From NCBI GenBank assembly GCA_013397845.1, contig VZTG01000087.1:682905-746904 (forward strand): a stretch of 64,000 bases of DNA, written 5' to 3'. A model generated the notes under the pieces. The model worked only from the letters and a program-made list of their open reading frames with translations. It had not been told where the DNA came from and ran no database searches. This document shows positions 37,419-51,345 of the stretch, in pieces. The DNA comes from Melanocharis versteri (lineage: Eukaryota; Chordata; Aves; Passeriformes; Melanocharitidae). Position 1 is the stretch's first letter; each line of letters opens with the position of its first letter. Made by a program: the position numbers and the translations under genes.

Positions 37419-40400
37419 CAAGCCCAGGACTAGAGGAGATGCCAGAGTTGCAGCCTGGGGCACAGGTGCATTATTGGCACTTTGAGGATGCTCAGGACTG
37501 GACCAGCAAGGAAGGTGCTGCTCTTGGTGGGGGCAAGAGTGAGGACACAGGAAAGCCCACCCAGCACTGCAGGTGTGCTGTGATAGACCCCAGGAAGCCC
37601 AGCTGGGCTCCTCATATCCCAGCCAAGGCCACTGTGCCTACCCAGAAACACCCACAGGCAAGCACTGAGCTCCTTGTGAGACAGCATCCCCCTCATATAA
37701 TGTTCCACTCGCTCCCTTGATGGCTGTGGATGCGCTGGCCCTGCATCAGCCAGATCCACTGCCCGAAAACACTCCCGAGGCAGCAACAAGGGGAGATTTT
37801 GAAAGATAAAACATGAGACAGGTTGGCATCACCCCCTTTATAATAGGCACTGTCAGATTGATCCAGGCTTCACAAGGCAAACCCCTTAGATGTGGCAGAT
37901 CAAAGCTTCTTCTTTGTCCCCCTGACTCTCCTCTGAGGTATCCACTACCAGATCTCCTGGCGAGGCACGTGTGCATCTTCTGGTGCATCGAGGTGGCCGG
38001 TGTTTAGACACAGCTTTCTGGTGAGATCTGCAGGAAAGCTGCGTTTCCCCACCTTCCTGCTGCAGTCAGGGCCAAGGCTTTCCCAACCAGGTAGTGCACC
38101 CGTGCCCAGCCAGCCTGGTGCAAGCACCCTGCCAGAGGGCAGGCAAACCAGTGCGATGCCCAGACTCCAGCCCTGCCTGCCTCCCAGCTCACCTGGGAGA
38201 GGATCGTGGCACTAGACCTTCGCTGACAGGCATGCACTGCTGCCCTTCTGAGGGAGCTCACATCCAGTGCCAATGCCATGAAACTATTATGCTATTTAAT
38301 GGAGAGAGGAATAAATTCTCTCAGTCCCTTGCAGGCAGTGGGCAGCTGCCTCCTGCCCGAGGCTGTGTGCCTGCCCAGACCTCAGGGATGGGGCAGTGCT
38401 GGCTGGGGGAGAGATGCTCACAAGATGTCCTTCTTAAAATATAAAGGGGAAGGAGGGCAGAAACGGGGCTCTTGGATTCCCTTTGCAGTGCTCTGAATTA
38501 AAAGTTTCTTTGAAGGTAGGGTGCTGAGAAGAGAATGTGCTTGAGGATTTCTTTCCACTGATGGAGAAGCTCATGTGTCAGAGTCAAAACACTGAGGGGT
38601 AGGCCAGGTGGAGGGTCAGCAGAACCCTTCCTTTTTTGAGATAATAAATCCTCAGTCACCAGCCCAAATTTAAGACCAGGAGCTCCGCAATAACACACAG
38701 AAACAACTGGCAATTTACATAGCAGTCTTCTAAGCGACAGGGACACAGAACCAGTAGCAACCCCCAGCTCAATGAGAAAAACACTTCCTATTAGCAGAGA
38801 GAAAATGCACAACAAGTTCTGCTTTTTGATGTTTACCATTCTTCTCTGCAATAATTTGCAGGGAAATTATACATATTTGGGGTTTTTTCTTTATGGATTT
38901 TTATTTTTTTAAAGCCACTGGTACTTTTCACACAGCTGCTGTCACCAAGAAGCAAAAGGTAACCACCGAGAGGGTTACGAAAACCAGTACTGGCAGAAAA
39001 TATGCTTGATAATTGCCGGTCAGCAATGTCCAACATTAATTCTGTTTCTCTTCTTTTTTAATTCTTCTATTTCCACTCCCCTCCACCCCCTGACTCCAGC
39101 CAACAGCTTCCAGTGATGTACAGAAGATGATGCATTTGCTATATTAAAGTACATCCTATTCCGTGTCCCTTTTCAGGATGTTGCACATGCAATTGAAATG
39201 CAATAACAACCATAAACAAAACAAGAAAAGACAATTTATGAAACCTAAATCCAAGACCGAACTCTTGCTTTGAAAAACAAAATACCCTAAACCCAAGAAG
39301 ACCCTAAGCAGTGAGGTTTTAAGAAAAGTTATATATTTACAAGTCTCAGGCAGTTACCTCTCCAGGGAGGGGATTTCGTAGCCCTCCCTCTTTCCCACCA
39401 TCCTTCCCCATCATAACAGAACAAACTAACCAGGGCTAAATTTGAAATTCCTGGAATTATTCACACTCCTTGTATCATTTATAGTCATGTGTAAAGACCT
39501 GCTGATTATCTGTGAGATATACATTCCCTGCTGCAATTGCTCATGGACATGAACTACTGGACACACAGTTGTTCCCTTTCCGCCACCACCACTGCCCAAA
39601 ACACACACCAAAATCAATTATTGCTACTTGTTGGGTAAACAGAGGCAGTCTCACATACATGGGCACTGCACTTGGACATACACGTACCACCGGACATGCA
39701 CACAGAAACAACTTTCCTCTCTGGAAAGACAGAATTATTCACATTATAGACATGTCTACCCTCAGCTTTTACTTCTGCCAGAGAGGAAACAGGTATGAAA
39801 CAAAACAGGAATGATGCAGGTACTTGGGTGGGCGCAAGTTTTCTATTAAAAGGACAGCAAAACCAAGCAAAACGAGACAGACACAAGGTTAGCCAGGTGT
39901 GCATGCGTCTCACCTACCTTTGCATGGAAAAGAAATCTCCGAGGGAGAAGTCTCCAAGTCAGAGAAGCAAAATAAAATAATAATGAAGATGCTTTGAAAA
40001 AATTCCCCCACGAAGAAAAAAAAAAGGACCCCCCACCTCCCCCCCTTGCACACAGGCACACTCACACGCAGACACACACACCTCGGTGCCCAGGGTGGGG
40101 AGAATAGGAGAAAAAAAGATCAGGATCAGCTGAGTGATGGGGAGCAAAGAACCTGCCGGCGAGAAGCGGGGAGTTGTGTTAGATCCGTGCCTGCAAGGAC
40201 TGAGCGTGTGCAGGAAGGAGATGGTTTAAAAGGAGAATACATGGTAAGAAATTGTGGCTGCTCAGGCTGGAGTCTGAAGCTCTGGAGTCAGAGCAAACAA
40301 AAAGAGGTTAAAAAAAAGGACCTCTTCCTTCACGGGAGGGCTTGGGGGGTTTTGCCTCTGTGTGTTTTTCCAGGCGGGTGGTGTTAAGAAGTGACAGAAG

Positions 40401-40592
40401 CTTCCTTCCAAAAAGACCAGAGAGAGGGTCAAAATAATTGCAGGACGCTGAGAGGTGATGGAGGTGTGGGTGGGGGCAAGGTTAGCTATTCCATGGTGGG
40501 AAAGTGAGGAGGAAGGGCTGGTGTGTGGTTTCTGTCTGTCTCGCTCTCTCTCTGTCTCATGGTATATTCACCAACGGCTCATGGAGCGAACT

Positions 40593-40612
40593 GCACAGAG
40601 AGAGAGAGAGAG
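40593..40612. repeat. (AG)n microsatellite
   Basis: A run of about eight AG units. A related CT-rich run lies just upstream at 40535-40558. Confidence 0.85.
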
Positions 40613-43600
40613 AATAACTGTACAGGCAGAGAGGGAGAGTGAAACACCGTCCTTACAGTGACACCAAATGTCTTTAAGGGAACCTACAATCAGAGGCACA
40701 GAATGCAGGAATTCTTACAACACAGGAGGAAGGGAAGAAATCTCCTTGCACACCATCACAAACCTGCACCCACAGGGGGTCTCAGGACAGCTGATTCGTC
40801 CCCGCCTTCAGCCCACTTATCCTTCCTTTTCTGGGGGACACTGGCTTCAGCATGCTTGCCTTTCCTTGGCCTTTTAAGGATGTGTCCCTCCACAGGTCAC
40901 GGATCAAGCAGGTTAGAGAATTATCATTTGGGAAGAGTCAAAAAAACAAACTAGCAACCCTCCCCCAAAAGTCCTTCCCTCAAAACCAATCCCTCCTCCC
41001 CGCCCCATCGCACTCCCAGAACTGTTACTGGAACTCAGGGGGTGGGAACAACTCTCTGCAAATTAGTTTCCCATGGCATTTTGTGAAGCCGGGGGAAATG
41101 AGAGGGATGGATAACACGCAGGAATCCCACCTTCCAGTGGCTGGGACAGAGTACAGCCCCCCCAAGCCTCATCCAATGGAGGGCCAGCACAGCCATCTGC
41201 CCCCACTGGTCCCATCATGTGGCTGAGCAGCCCTACCCCACGTCAGCACAGGCCCCTCATTCTTGAAGCATCAACCTTCAGTTTTCCTACTGGGGATCCC
41301 GAGTCAGCTCTGGGAAAGAGACACTACATGAAGCCATCACTGTCCTCAAGGCTTTTCATGGGGTTTTCCTGTTCAGATCAATACAACCCGACATGTTATG
41401 AGACACGGAGACATTCTTGATTCTACCATGTGCATCTATTGTAAATAAGAGGCTAAAGCAATGCCCAGTTGCAAGCTAGGGTATGATACAACACACACTG
41501 CGGCCCAGAAGCTCCTCTGCTTCCTTGCAGGGTCCCACAAAGCCTCTCCAAATCTTCCTCACCAAGACGATGTCCACTCCAACTGTCACAGACTTTGCAG
41601 TGCATGCGTAGAATAGCTGGGTCAGGGTAATTAACACGTCTAAACTAAAAATGGCTGGGAATCCAAACACTTTCGTCATACTGAGAAACAGGCCCTCGGA
41701 TGTTAACTCTCCACAGGAAGGCAATGGAGCAAGCCCACCTTCTGGTAAAGTCAGGGCCACTCTGGTTTTACCTCAAGGTAGCTCATATGTGTTCACCACC
41801 TACGGTGAAAAACATCCAGTAAATATCCTCTCCTCTGCAATTCATCTCTGTGTGGCTTGGTTTTGCTGTGCCGGGGACTTGAGGCAGAAGTCAAGGAGCC
41901 TCTATCCACTTACATCACATAAGACAGGCTCCTTGGAGCTTGAGCAACGTGGTTGGCACCATCACTGTCTCTCATGAGGCCCTTAAAAAGTCTTTTGTAC
42001 AAAGACAATGGCTGCTGTCCGCTTTTAACGTAACAGTTTTGTGTTTTATAAAGTGTCTAATCTTGTTAGCTCTCCTGAAAGGTAAACTCATCCCTTAGAG
42101 GATCCTCGGGCTGCTCCAGAAGTGCTAAAAACAAAAGGAGAGCAGTGTTATAAACAACAGGAATGTTGTGAGCATCAAAAGTTACCTGATTAACAGCTTC
42201 CGTGAAAAACAGCTTTTCCTTGGACAAGTCCAGCCTGTCTTTTGTCATAGCTTCTGACCAGGGCTGCAGTTCCATGGCATAGCCATGCATCTTCCACAAG
42301 TTGAAAAGAGATTTTATTCCAGGATAATAATTTTCTGTGGTGGTCAGACCTCTCCCTGCCCAGGATCAGAGCCTGTTTGTGTGGGAGCTGTGCATGACAC
42401 TCTCTCTGGTCACCTTTGGCCACAAAGATGGTTGTGGTTACCCTGAGTTCATTGTCCTGCATGAACTGGAAGGCTCCCATCAGGAGCAGGGAGCCCATCC
42501 ACAACAGGAAGCCCTTGAAAGCGAAGGATTTTGTGACGCACCAACCTCAGCTTCTCAGTGTGATGGGGATGTGGTGCTGGGCACAACCCCAGACCCACAG
42601 TAGAGTTTGGGATGATACCAGAACTGTGTAAGTGTCCCAGAATTTGGCAGAGGCAGATGCCCAAATAGATCTCTGGACAATTTCTCTAAATACTCAGGTG
42701 TCAGGCTACTCCTTCCTCAACCAGTTCTGGGCAGCCCCCTAAGAGATTTATTGCTCCCTAAGGGCCCCACCAGCACCACACAGCAAACATGCAGCAACCG
42801 CAGGCACTCGCATTCCACATGCACGCACCTACCCACGTATGCCTTCCCCATTCCTGCACACAGAGGAGGGGCTGGCTGACCTTCTAGTCCCCTCTGCCAG
42901 CAGGTCCACCCTGTGCTGCCAAGGTTAATCTCCTTGGCTTCTTCCTCACCAGCCACGAGACACTCTTCACTCCCTCTCCTCATAAAAATCATCTGTTATT
43001 CCTTCCCGAGAAATAGAAGGGCTTCAATTCTGTCCCTGAAATGATGAATCTGAGCATTATATGATTTCAGATGCCTGTAATTCACCAACAAGCCCCTTCA
43101 GGGGGAACAGGGAAAAATGCAATTGAATTTATTCATGCATGAATATCAAATGAGAAAAAGAGAATGGGGAGGAGGGCAGGAAAGAGAGGGAGAGGGTGAG
43201 ACAGGGTGGAGAAACAGGGCAGTAAGGAGAGGCAAAAGAAACAAAATGGTAAAGGAAGATGAAGAGTACATGCAGAGGGGCACAGGAGGACAGAGACACA
43301 TAAACACATGCTCAGGATAATCTGTGGGTCATCTCTCATGTCTTCATCCCAGGATCATGTCTGTTTGCCTTCCAGCATATCCACAGCATGTGGATAAAGA
43401 GATATTTGAACTCTCGCTCAGACAAACCCTCCAAATCGATAAAAACATGCAACAGGCCTGGAAGGAAGGGAGAGGGAAAGAGGCGGGGTGGGGAAATGGA
43501 GTAATGCCATTCAAAACATCTCAAATTTGGAGCTGGTGAAAAGAGCAAGCCCAGGGCAGCTCATGCTCCAGAGCAGAGCCTCCTCATCCCCACACCCCTT

Positions 43601-46600
43601 CCCATCCATACATTCTGGTGAGGATTTCCATGGGCTTGCTGGTACATACAGCACAGGCATCCCTCCAGAGTGGCAACTCCAGGCCTTGGGCTGGGAAGCT
43701 GTTGCCCTCTCTGAGCAAGGCCCTCCTCTCCACTATCCACAAGGGAAGAGACTGAAGATGATCTCCTTGTCCTGCAGCTCACAGTAGTCACGGGGCTCCA
43801 TGTTCAACCCCCAACTCACTTTCAGAGAGTTTTGTTGTCTGCCCTGAGTGATACAGGTGGGCTCAGTTGGAGCTGACTTGGGGGTAGATCACACCAGAGG
43901 GGAGCATGGCACAAGCTGGTCCTATTGTTGCATCCAGAGCATTTCCAAGGGTCCCCCTCTGTCCTCTCTATGATTTTGAGAGGAACAGGAAGGTCCACAT
44001 TGTTCCTGTAGCTACCTGAGCCAGCAGCACTGGCTGGTGAGTTAGTAGGGAAAGTATGTGATTCACTACAACTGCTTGAGAGGGTGGACCAGGGGAGAGG
44101 GAAAAAGCAGGAAAGGGGGAGCCATATCAAAGCAGAGAGGCTGCAGGGATAGCTCAGTGAGGTGCAGCCCTCCCCTCTGCAGGTTTGCAGGTGGCTGTGG
44201 GCTGACCCACCAGGCAGCAACCTACACTGGATTTAGAGGCATCTTCTAGCCAAGTCTCACAGGCATCATCCTGCCTCCTGCCAGGCTGACCCAGCCCCAG
44301 TCCTTCTTGACAGCCCTGATCACAGATCCTGTTCCCCTGCATGGCACATGGGAGCTAAGCACTGAGAATCCTGTTGCTGTGGCCCCAGAGGTGGCTGTGC
44401 AGCCCATTCCACCCTCCAGCTCATCTGCACAAGTGCACAAAACCCCTTGGAGCTGGGCCCACTGTGTGCCCAGATTAGCCATGTTTGCTGCATGTTGTCT
44501 AAGCTCATCCCCAGGTGTGCAGCAAGGAAGAGGAGCAGCCAGACAGAAAGCAATATTTGTCACTGTGCTCCCAGGTAGGGCATCAGGTCCTGCATCTGTT
44601 GCTGTTGTGGGTTTATGTTTGCTGCTTCCAGGAGACAGTGCCCAGCTTTTCCCACAGCCTTCAAAACAGAAAGAGAAAAATAAAATGAGAGAGTGTAAGC
44701 TCTGACGTGAACCTAACTTTAGATCCAAGGGCTGATGACTCACTCCACTGGGGGAGAAGTGGCTGAGCTGGCTGTAGGCTTCTGTTTATATACCTCACTG
44801 AGCTAAATATATAGACTGAGAAGTTCTTCTGTTCTGGCCCAACAACTTCAATCTGCATTTTATCCGTCTAAATCTTAATGTTCCCTTCCCTACTAAATCT
44901 CTCTCACTTTTCCCCCAGCGTTGCTTTCCTAATCCCCTTTATGCTTGCTTTGTTATAGGAAATTGAAGAAACACGTGTCCCCACCTTCCACTCTGGTGTT
45001 TATGGTTAGACTGACAGGGGATTTCTGGGAAGTGATTCAGTGTTGTAGCTCTTAAGCACAGCTCCTCACACGGATCTGCCAATGCATTTCAGACCTGGCC
45101 CAGTGCTCCCAGCCACAGTGCTGGGAATCAGATCCCATGATGCCTCCTGATCCCTGGTCCTGATGGCTACATAGCTCTGAGGATGGACATCAGTTCCCTC
45201 CCAGGGATCCCTTGTCCCATTGCTCCAGCATGGAGCTCCACTCCTGACCCCACCCACGTGTCCCAGGGCTGGCAAGGCGCTGTCTTCTGCAGCTCACCAC
45301 CCTGGGACGTGATGCCACTTTGCCATCATGCCTCAGGCCCTAGCTGTCACGCCATCAGGTGCTCCATGAGGAAGGGCTGACAGCCATTGCCAGCTACTGT
45401 CCACTTGTGAGACCAGAAAACAGATTTTGTCATCAGCAAAAGGCAGCTCTATGAGACCTCCACAAATCTTTTCACTTGCCAGAGCCACAGCAGCTCAGTC
45501 CGGGAAAGGAAGATCACCTTTGCAGTTTGCTAAGCAGCTGCTGGAAAGAGGAGCATTGTGTTCAAAAGCCCTCTGTGAATCTTCTCTAAATAAGTCTGTG
45601 GGACCCAATGGTGAAACCTGGATCTGAGGTCCCCCAAGGCACCCCTTGTGTTTGGACCCAGACTGTGGCACATCAGTCTCTAAGGGACAGTCTCATACAG
45701 TACCTATTGGTCATCTTGCTCCAAACCTTCTCATCTTCACTCAAAATAGAGAGTTGATTTCCCAGCGAGCATCAAAGCTGAGCCATCCTGACCTGCTTCA
45801 CCCCACTGATCATCTGAAGGACAACATGGTGAGTCTGCACAGATCATTCTCCATGCAAGAAGCACCAGCACTTCATTTTGAGAGCACAAGCAATCTAACA
45901 AGTGTGTTTGCAAAATGCCTGTTGCAGAAGGACAGGCACTGTCAAGGCTGAGGTCAACAGCATCCAAGAGATCCAATACCCTCTTGGCTCAGTTGTGCTC
46001 CTTGGCACTGTCAGGCAGCCTCTGTCTGCCCTCACACAGCCAGAGGGAGGCCAGAACAGGCAAGAGGCGTCCTCTGATCAGCAGCTACTGCAGGAAGCAG
46101 AGAAAAAAGCAGCAAGGGCTGGGGAGCACCCCAAGGCAGACTGCAGTCTCCACTCAGGCATGTTCACTGCTCCTTAAAAAAAAAAGAAGAGAGAAAATCT
46201 GCACCTCAAATAACAGATAGTCCTTCTCATCACCCATCCATCCCTTTGGCCTTAACTCTTTGAGGCTCTGTGCCGTGTTCTGCAAAGCTGCTTTGTCTCA
46301 CCGGGCTTTGGAGCCAGGGCAAATATCTGCACTCAGCTGAGTGGCAGGGAGCAGCAGTGGGTCGAAAAACAAGAGGACTGCCGGGGCCCGTAACGGTAAA
46401 GGAGGAAGATTTAGAAAGGCGAAATAAAAAGAAAGACAATCTTGTGGTGCCACCTCATGATGGGTTTGCACGATGTAGCCTGGGCCAGGAAGTCCTGGGA
46501 TCAAAGGCAGAAGTGGAAAAGTACTGAGGTGGAAGTCTATATGGTTTAAGATCAACAAAAAGTGAGATCCACTCACATTTGCTACAGCTCAGGAAAGGCA

Positions 46601-47834
46601 TGACCTTGACTGAGACATTGTTTTTCCTGAGAGCAGCAAAAGCCAGTAGATAACTCCCAGCACAAATGATAGAGGACACCTAAAACACTGATGGATTCAA
46701 CCTTTTCACATCATACCGTACCCTCTGGCAGAGAAGCTTGTGGACTAAAGGCACAAAATGATATGGGAATGAAAAGGAAAATGTGCTTTTTATTGTAGGA
46801 CTCACCACTGCAGTGGAGGGGCAGCTGCAAAGATGCCTTTTGCTGAATCAAAAGCATAAACTGGCACAACATGAAAGGTTTGAGACTCACCTGCTCTCCA
46901 ACATAAGTGAAAATTTATTTCATCCAACGGTCCTTATTCTGGGCTCTGGAGCAAGAAGAAACAAGATCGAATCCCCAGGATATAAGCCTAGAGGAACCTT
47001 TCCCGTTGGGGTGATTATCTCCCCAACACTGTCTCTTTCCAGTTCCGTCTGAAGCACGGTGCATACTGATTTCCCCCTCATCAGGGGGAATATGCCCTTC
47101 CATGTACTTGATGCTACCAGTGAGGAATTTTCCAGGTCTAGAGATTGCTGATGTACTTTCTCTTCTATTGTTGAAGTACAAAACCAGGCATCTCCTCCAG
47201 CATTTTTCAGCTGGAAAAATGTTACATAAGCATTCAGTTAGAAAGAAGGTGATCCATTCAAGATCAGCCTGCAGAGCAGATGCAAATCTTGGTCAGCCCA
47301 ATCCCAGCTCAGCACCCACACAGTGGGTCATCCTCTACCAGCACCCAGCTGGGAGATGCCCTGGATACCAAATATCATCAAACGGGAACCGAATCTGACG
47401 CTTTGAGGTGTGCACTGCCATGGGGAGAGTGAGGAAGGTGTTTCCTGCCAAACCTTCCATCACACAGCCATGTTTTTCACTGGGCTGGGCAGTTTAGTTT
47501 TTCTGTGAAGGGAGGGTATGGGCAGAAATTAAGATCTTGGAATAGATCAGCTGATCCAATGTGGCATACCCTGTGCTTCTAACTCTTCCCAAGTCCCATA
47601 GTCCTCTTGAGTATATTTTCTAAATAAGAAAGGAAATAGAAGAGACAGAAAGATATAAATATTGGAGGCTAAATTTGAGCTACAGCAGTGCCTGAGGGAG
47701 AAAAAAGAAAAAAACAAACAAACAAAAAAAAGAATCAGAGAACAGTTTATCAGATGCAAGGTTAGGAAGGGACAGGGGTTATGGTTAATAATAAGCCAGT
47801 TTGCTGTTCTGCTCCGAGGTTAGAGCCCAGTCTG

Positions 47835-48060
47835 TCACTCCCCTCCCCCAGCTCCCCCATCGCTCCCATCTCGCCTCCCACCCTCCCTGTCGCTCACTCT
47901 TTCTGCTCCATCACTTCGCGTTAGGCTGGGGATTTGATGCAAGGCTCCTGCCTCTTCCCGTGGCTCCACACCGCTGACCCAGCCGTCAGCACAGGCACAC
48001 TGCTCCCCGGGCTCCCCGATCCGCCTGCCAGCCCCCACCACGGGGTGGGAAGGGAGTGCT
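47835..48060. promoter_or_regulatory. Moderately CpG-enriched, pyrimidine-rich block
   Basis: About 13 CpG in 225 bases against a CpG-poor background, with C-rich runs on the plus strand. It could be a distal promoter or first exon. No core promoter box or clear splice donor decides this. Confidence 0.2.
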
Positions 48061-49839
48061 TCGAGCACACCAGAATTGCAAGGAAGAATTCTGCGTTGGC
48101 TGACCGTGGAGCAAGGAGAATGGTCTGTGTGAGCACCCAGGGCTGCGCAGGACAGCCGGAGCTGAGGGACGTGCACAGAGCCACCACAGTCAGCCAAACC
48201 AGTTTGTCCTGCTGATACAGCTGCTCCAGTGCTGGTACCCAGGTAGTATCTGCATGGCACTGCAGTGTGCCTTATACGTGCCCAAGGGCTGCTCAGGAGG
48301 CCTGGGTGAGGACAGGGTTTCTTTCCAGCTTGCAGCACAAGCATGCCTCTTCTCGCCCTATCCTGCCCTCTCTGCTGTACAGACTTTGAGGGGGAAAGCT
48401 TCCTTCTACTACTCTGAAGCCTGCTGGGACATATGAGGTCAGACCCAGCAATGTGCAGAGCAGGCAGGTGCTAGTGGGCTGGACAGGAAGGAAAGGACTC
48501 CAGCATTTAAAACTGAGATGAAGAGTAGGAAGAGTTCCATGTGGAACAATTCCTTACAATACAGCAAGAAGAGACACGCAAACTACTGTGCCTGCGTGAG
48601 GACAGAAAAAACACGTGGCTTCTTGTCTCCATCAGAACTCCAGAGCCACCATTTTGAAGAGGAGATGCCTTGATGTCAACTGGGCTGCAGGGCGAGGGCC
48701 CCAAACTGGCCACAAGCATTTCAGAAATGCTCAGTCTCATCTGCAAATCAGGAGAGTGCAACACCATCCTCTCTATCAAGAAGGCTGCCACACAACCCCA
48801 GGGAGAAGGCTGCTTGTCTAAGACCCATGGCTACTAATTGAGCTGGCTATCAAGCTGACTAACTGAGGCACTCCAAGCCTAATGCAGAGCTCTCAGGAGC
48901 CAGCCCTGAGCTGGGATAGAGCCACTGTTAGCCAGAGAACTGCTGTGGCATAGCAGGAACAGACTCTGTCTTCCACTCCATTCCAGCCTCCCTGCTGGCA
49001 TCAGTCCCTGGTGACCCTCCTCTTTCCCCTTCCCTGGCCACCATGGGTCTGAAAAGTAGCCGGGCAGAAAGCTCAGCTGCTGTGAAAGCCACCAGGGCCA
49101 GGAGGCCTGTCTGTGCCTAGAAATGCCCTCCAGCACTCGCGTATCTGCCTACATGTGTGCACAAGCACTCACAGCCAAAACAAGGTCAGCCTGTGCCCAC
49201 ACAGGGGCATCTTCACATGCACGGACGTCACCAGTGGTAGGATGTCTCTCAGGCAAACGCATCCAGAGACAGGCAGGACTGCCTATCCAAGGGGAAGCAT
49301 CAGGCAGGGCTTAGGCTACCTGCGTTTTCCTCCCAGCTCGGGCACGGGCAGGCTGGGCATCTCTGTGTGAGTCACCTTCCCCCTCTGTGCAGAGGGTAAT
49401 ATCTCAATCATTTTGCTGAAGTGTGTTGGAGCCCAAGGCTGAAAGGCAGCCTGTAGGAGCCAAGTGCTTATTATGTGTCCTGAGCACACATTTACTGCTT
49501 CTGCATGCGTCATTGCATATAAGCTGAACTTTTAGCAGTGAGGGAAACAAGGGAGGGAGGGCATGGGAAGCACGGAGGGAGAGAGGGGAGAGAGGGCAGA
49601 TGACATTTCAGCTGTGTGCAGCAGGAGCAGAAGTGGTGAAGAGGTGCAGGCACCACAATACAAGTGCCAGCTAGGGCTCTCAGCCGCTGGGGTGAGATCC
49701 CAAGGAAGAAAGGAGCATAAGGAAAAGCAAGCAGGGAGGAAATAATTTTTAAGGCTGGGAACTACATCAGCATCAGGGAGATGAGACCAAGGCTGAGGAG
49801 AAGACTTCAGCCAAGGCAGGTAGGCAGAGCCTACAGCCA

Positions 49840-50381
49840 TAAGTACTGGAATATTGTGTTTGGGTCTGAGGCCCCCAGTATAAGAAAGACATAGACACAC
49901 TCAAGCCGGTCTGGGGGAGAGCCACAAAGATGATCCAAGGGCTGGAGCAGTCCCCTGTGAGAAAAGGCTGAGTTGCAGAGCTAGAGTTGTTCAGCCTAGA
50001 GCAGAAGGCTCTCTGGAGCAGAAGGCTCCAGAGAGAGCTTACTTCAACATTCCAGTACTTAAAGACATCCAGCAAAAAAGATGGGGAGGGACTCTCTACC
50101 ATGGACCATAGTGATAGGACAAAGGGTAATGGCTTAAAGCAGAAAGAGGATAGATGTAGATCAGACATTAGGAAGGAATTCTTTACTGTGAGGGTGGTGA
50201 GGCACTGAAACAGGTTGCCCAGAGAAACTGTGAACACCTCACATCCCTGTGAGTGTTCAAGGCCAGGCTGGATGGGCCTCTCAGAAACCTGGTCCAGTGG
50301 AAGGCTTCCTCTCCCAGACAACCGCGTGATCTTTAAGGCCCTTCCAACACAAACCATCCTGTAATTCTATTATTCTATAAG
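49840..50381 (+). mobile_element. CR1 LINE 3' segment, 5'-truncated
   Basis: From about 49840 the sequence follows the C-terminal ORF2 and 3' UTR of avian CR1 in order: GGCCCCCAGTATAAGAAAGA, GAGCCACAAAGATGATCC, TTGTTCAGCCTAGAG, CCAGTACTTAAAGACATCC, AAAGATGGGGAGGGACTCT, ACATTAGGAAGGAATTCTTT, ACTGTGAGGGTGGTGAGGCA, GGTTGCCCAGAGAAACTGTG and TTTAAGGCCCTTCCAACAC. It ends in the diagnostic octamer tail ATTCTATTATTCTATA at 50363-50378. About 540 bp are preserved, one of the better-kept copies here. A 13-base unit, GAGCAGAAGGCTC, is duplicated at 49999 and 50016. The 194-codon minus-strand open frame over this interval is a known artefact of CR1 sequence. Confidence 0.92.
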
Positions 50382-51114
50382 TGGGCAGAAAGAGGATGAA
50401 AGTAAAGACAGGTGCTTGAAGCAAATGAGGTATCAGAGGAGAATGAATTTCTGCTAGCCCATAGAAATGGAGAAATAAAAAGCTGTGGGGAAATAAAAAG
50501 ATGTGGGGATAAAAAACTGTGGAAGGGGGAGATTAGCAGAATCTTGCAATATAATTTTCATGTGCTGTTTTGCACCCTGGATGGAGGAAACAAAATCACA
50601 ACCATACAGGTATGTTGGCTGAGGGGACTTGAAGGTTGATTTCAAAGGCAGCCACCCAGGGAAAGCTCATCTGTCTGCTGACTGCAAAACTCCCCAAGCA
50701 GTAGAGTGGGTTTCCACTGCTGAGATGGTTTGCCAAGCAGCATGGGAGCTACACAGAATGAATTGAAAGGTTCTCCGCCCCTTAGATGAACACTACAGAC
50801 ACTTTCAAAAGGAGACACACACGCGCATAAAATCAGTTTTCCTTTAGACACCTTTTTGGCTCACATCTAAGCCAAGACTTAGCTAGAATTAATTGCCTTA
50901 GTGAACAGCAATGCACTCCAGTCCAAGCCTTGTGAGGCAAATCTGATGAATGACTTTGGTTGTCTCAGAAAATGACATGCAGTCAAAGTTGTATTTGAGG
51001 AGTGAAGGATAGCATGCCTCTCCGTAAGGACTTACAGTTCCACGGGTGATGGACAGGTTTTCTTCCATCAGCTTGAGAGTGATGGGGGAGGAGCACAGCA
51101 CTCCTCCAAATAGC
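50382..51114. other. Spacer between two CR1 copies, no gene seen
   Basis: A short degenerate tandem repeat of a GAAATAAAAAG-like unit lies at 50472-50520. Nothing else was recognised. Confidence 0.5.
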
Positions 51115-51345
51115 TGGGAGAATCATGCCACCACGAGCAGAGATGCAGAAAGCATGACCTACCAGAAAGGTACTGAGCAAAATTAAGCTGTTTAGACGAC
51201 AGAAGCTTGAGAAGGGGCACAATAACCATCTTCAAATGCATAAGAGTTTGCTAAAGAAGGAGGAGAGTTCTCAGTTCTTAATGTCCACAGTGGACAGAAG
51301 CAACAACGGGCTTACATTGCAGTACAGGGCACTTAGTGGTAAGGA
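51115..51345 (+). mobile_element. Old, diverged CR1 LINE fragment
   Basis: The order 'GCAGAAAGCATGACCTACCA', 'AAGCTGTTTAGACGACAGAAG', 'ACCATCTTCAAATGCATAAG' (with GAGTTTGCTAAAGAAGGAGG) and 'TTCTTAATGTCCACAGTGG' parallels the region of old CR1 subfamilies just downstream of the RT domain. It is much more diverged than the copy at 49840-50381. The 3' end cannot be placed and may extend to about 51420. Confidence 0.65.

Larger units (their letters stand above)
34096..49839. other. Long non-coding stretch upstream of CACNA1I, no exon seen
   Basis: No gene recognised. Simple repeats lie at 37391-37418 (GGAA) and 40593-40612 (AG). 36510-37130 and 38810-39350 are AT-rich and may hold conserved elements. 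40020-40230 has C-rich and CA-rich runs beside a few CpG. 47835-48060 is moderately CpG-enriched (about 13 CpG in 225 bases) on a pyrimidine-rich plus strand and is a weaker promoter candidate. Frames of 100-169 codons in this stretch (for example 37229-37720, 44246-44743 and 47835-48344) have no recognisable domain. Confidence 0.45.

Noticed and set aside
42066..42504. Adjacent minus-strand frames of 77 and 104 codons with fairly protein-like composition
   Set aside because: I could not tie them to any gene or retroelement, and a plus-strand frame overlaps them. A translated search would settle it.
45265..45300. Partial REST/NRSF-like half site (GGCGCTGTC)
   Set aside because: Only one half of the motif is present at the correct spacing.
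49773..50357. 194-codon minus-strand open frame
   Set aside because: It is the antisense of a CR1 3' segment, which commonly lacks stops on that strand.
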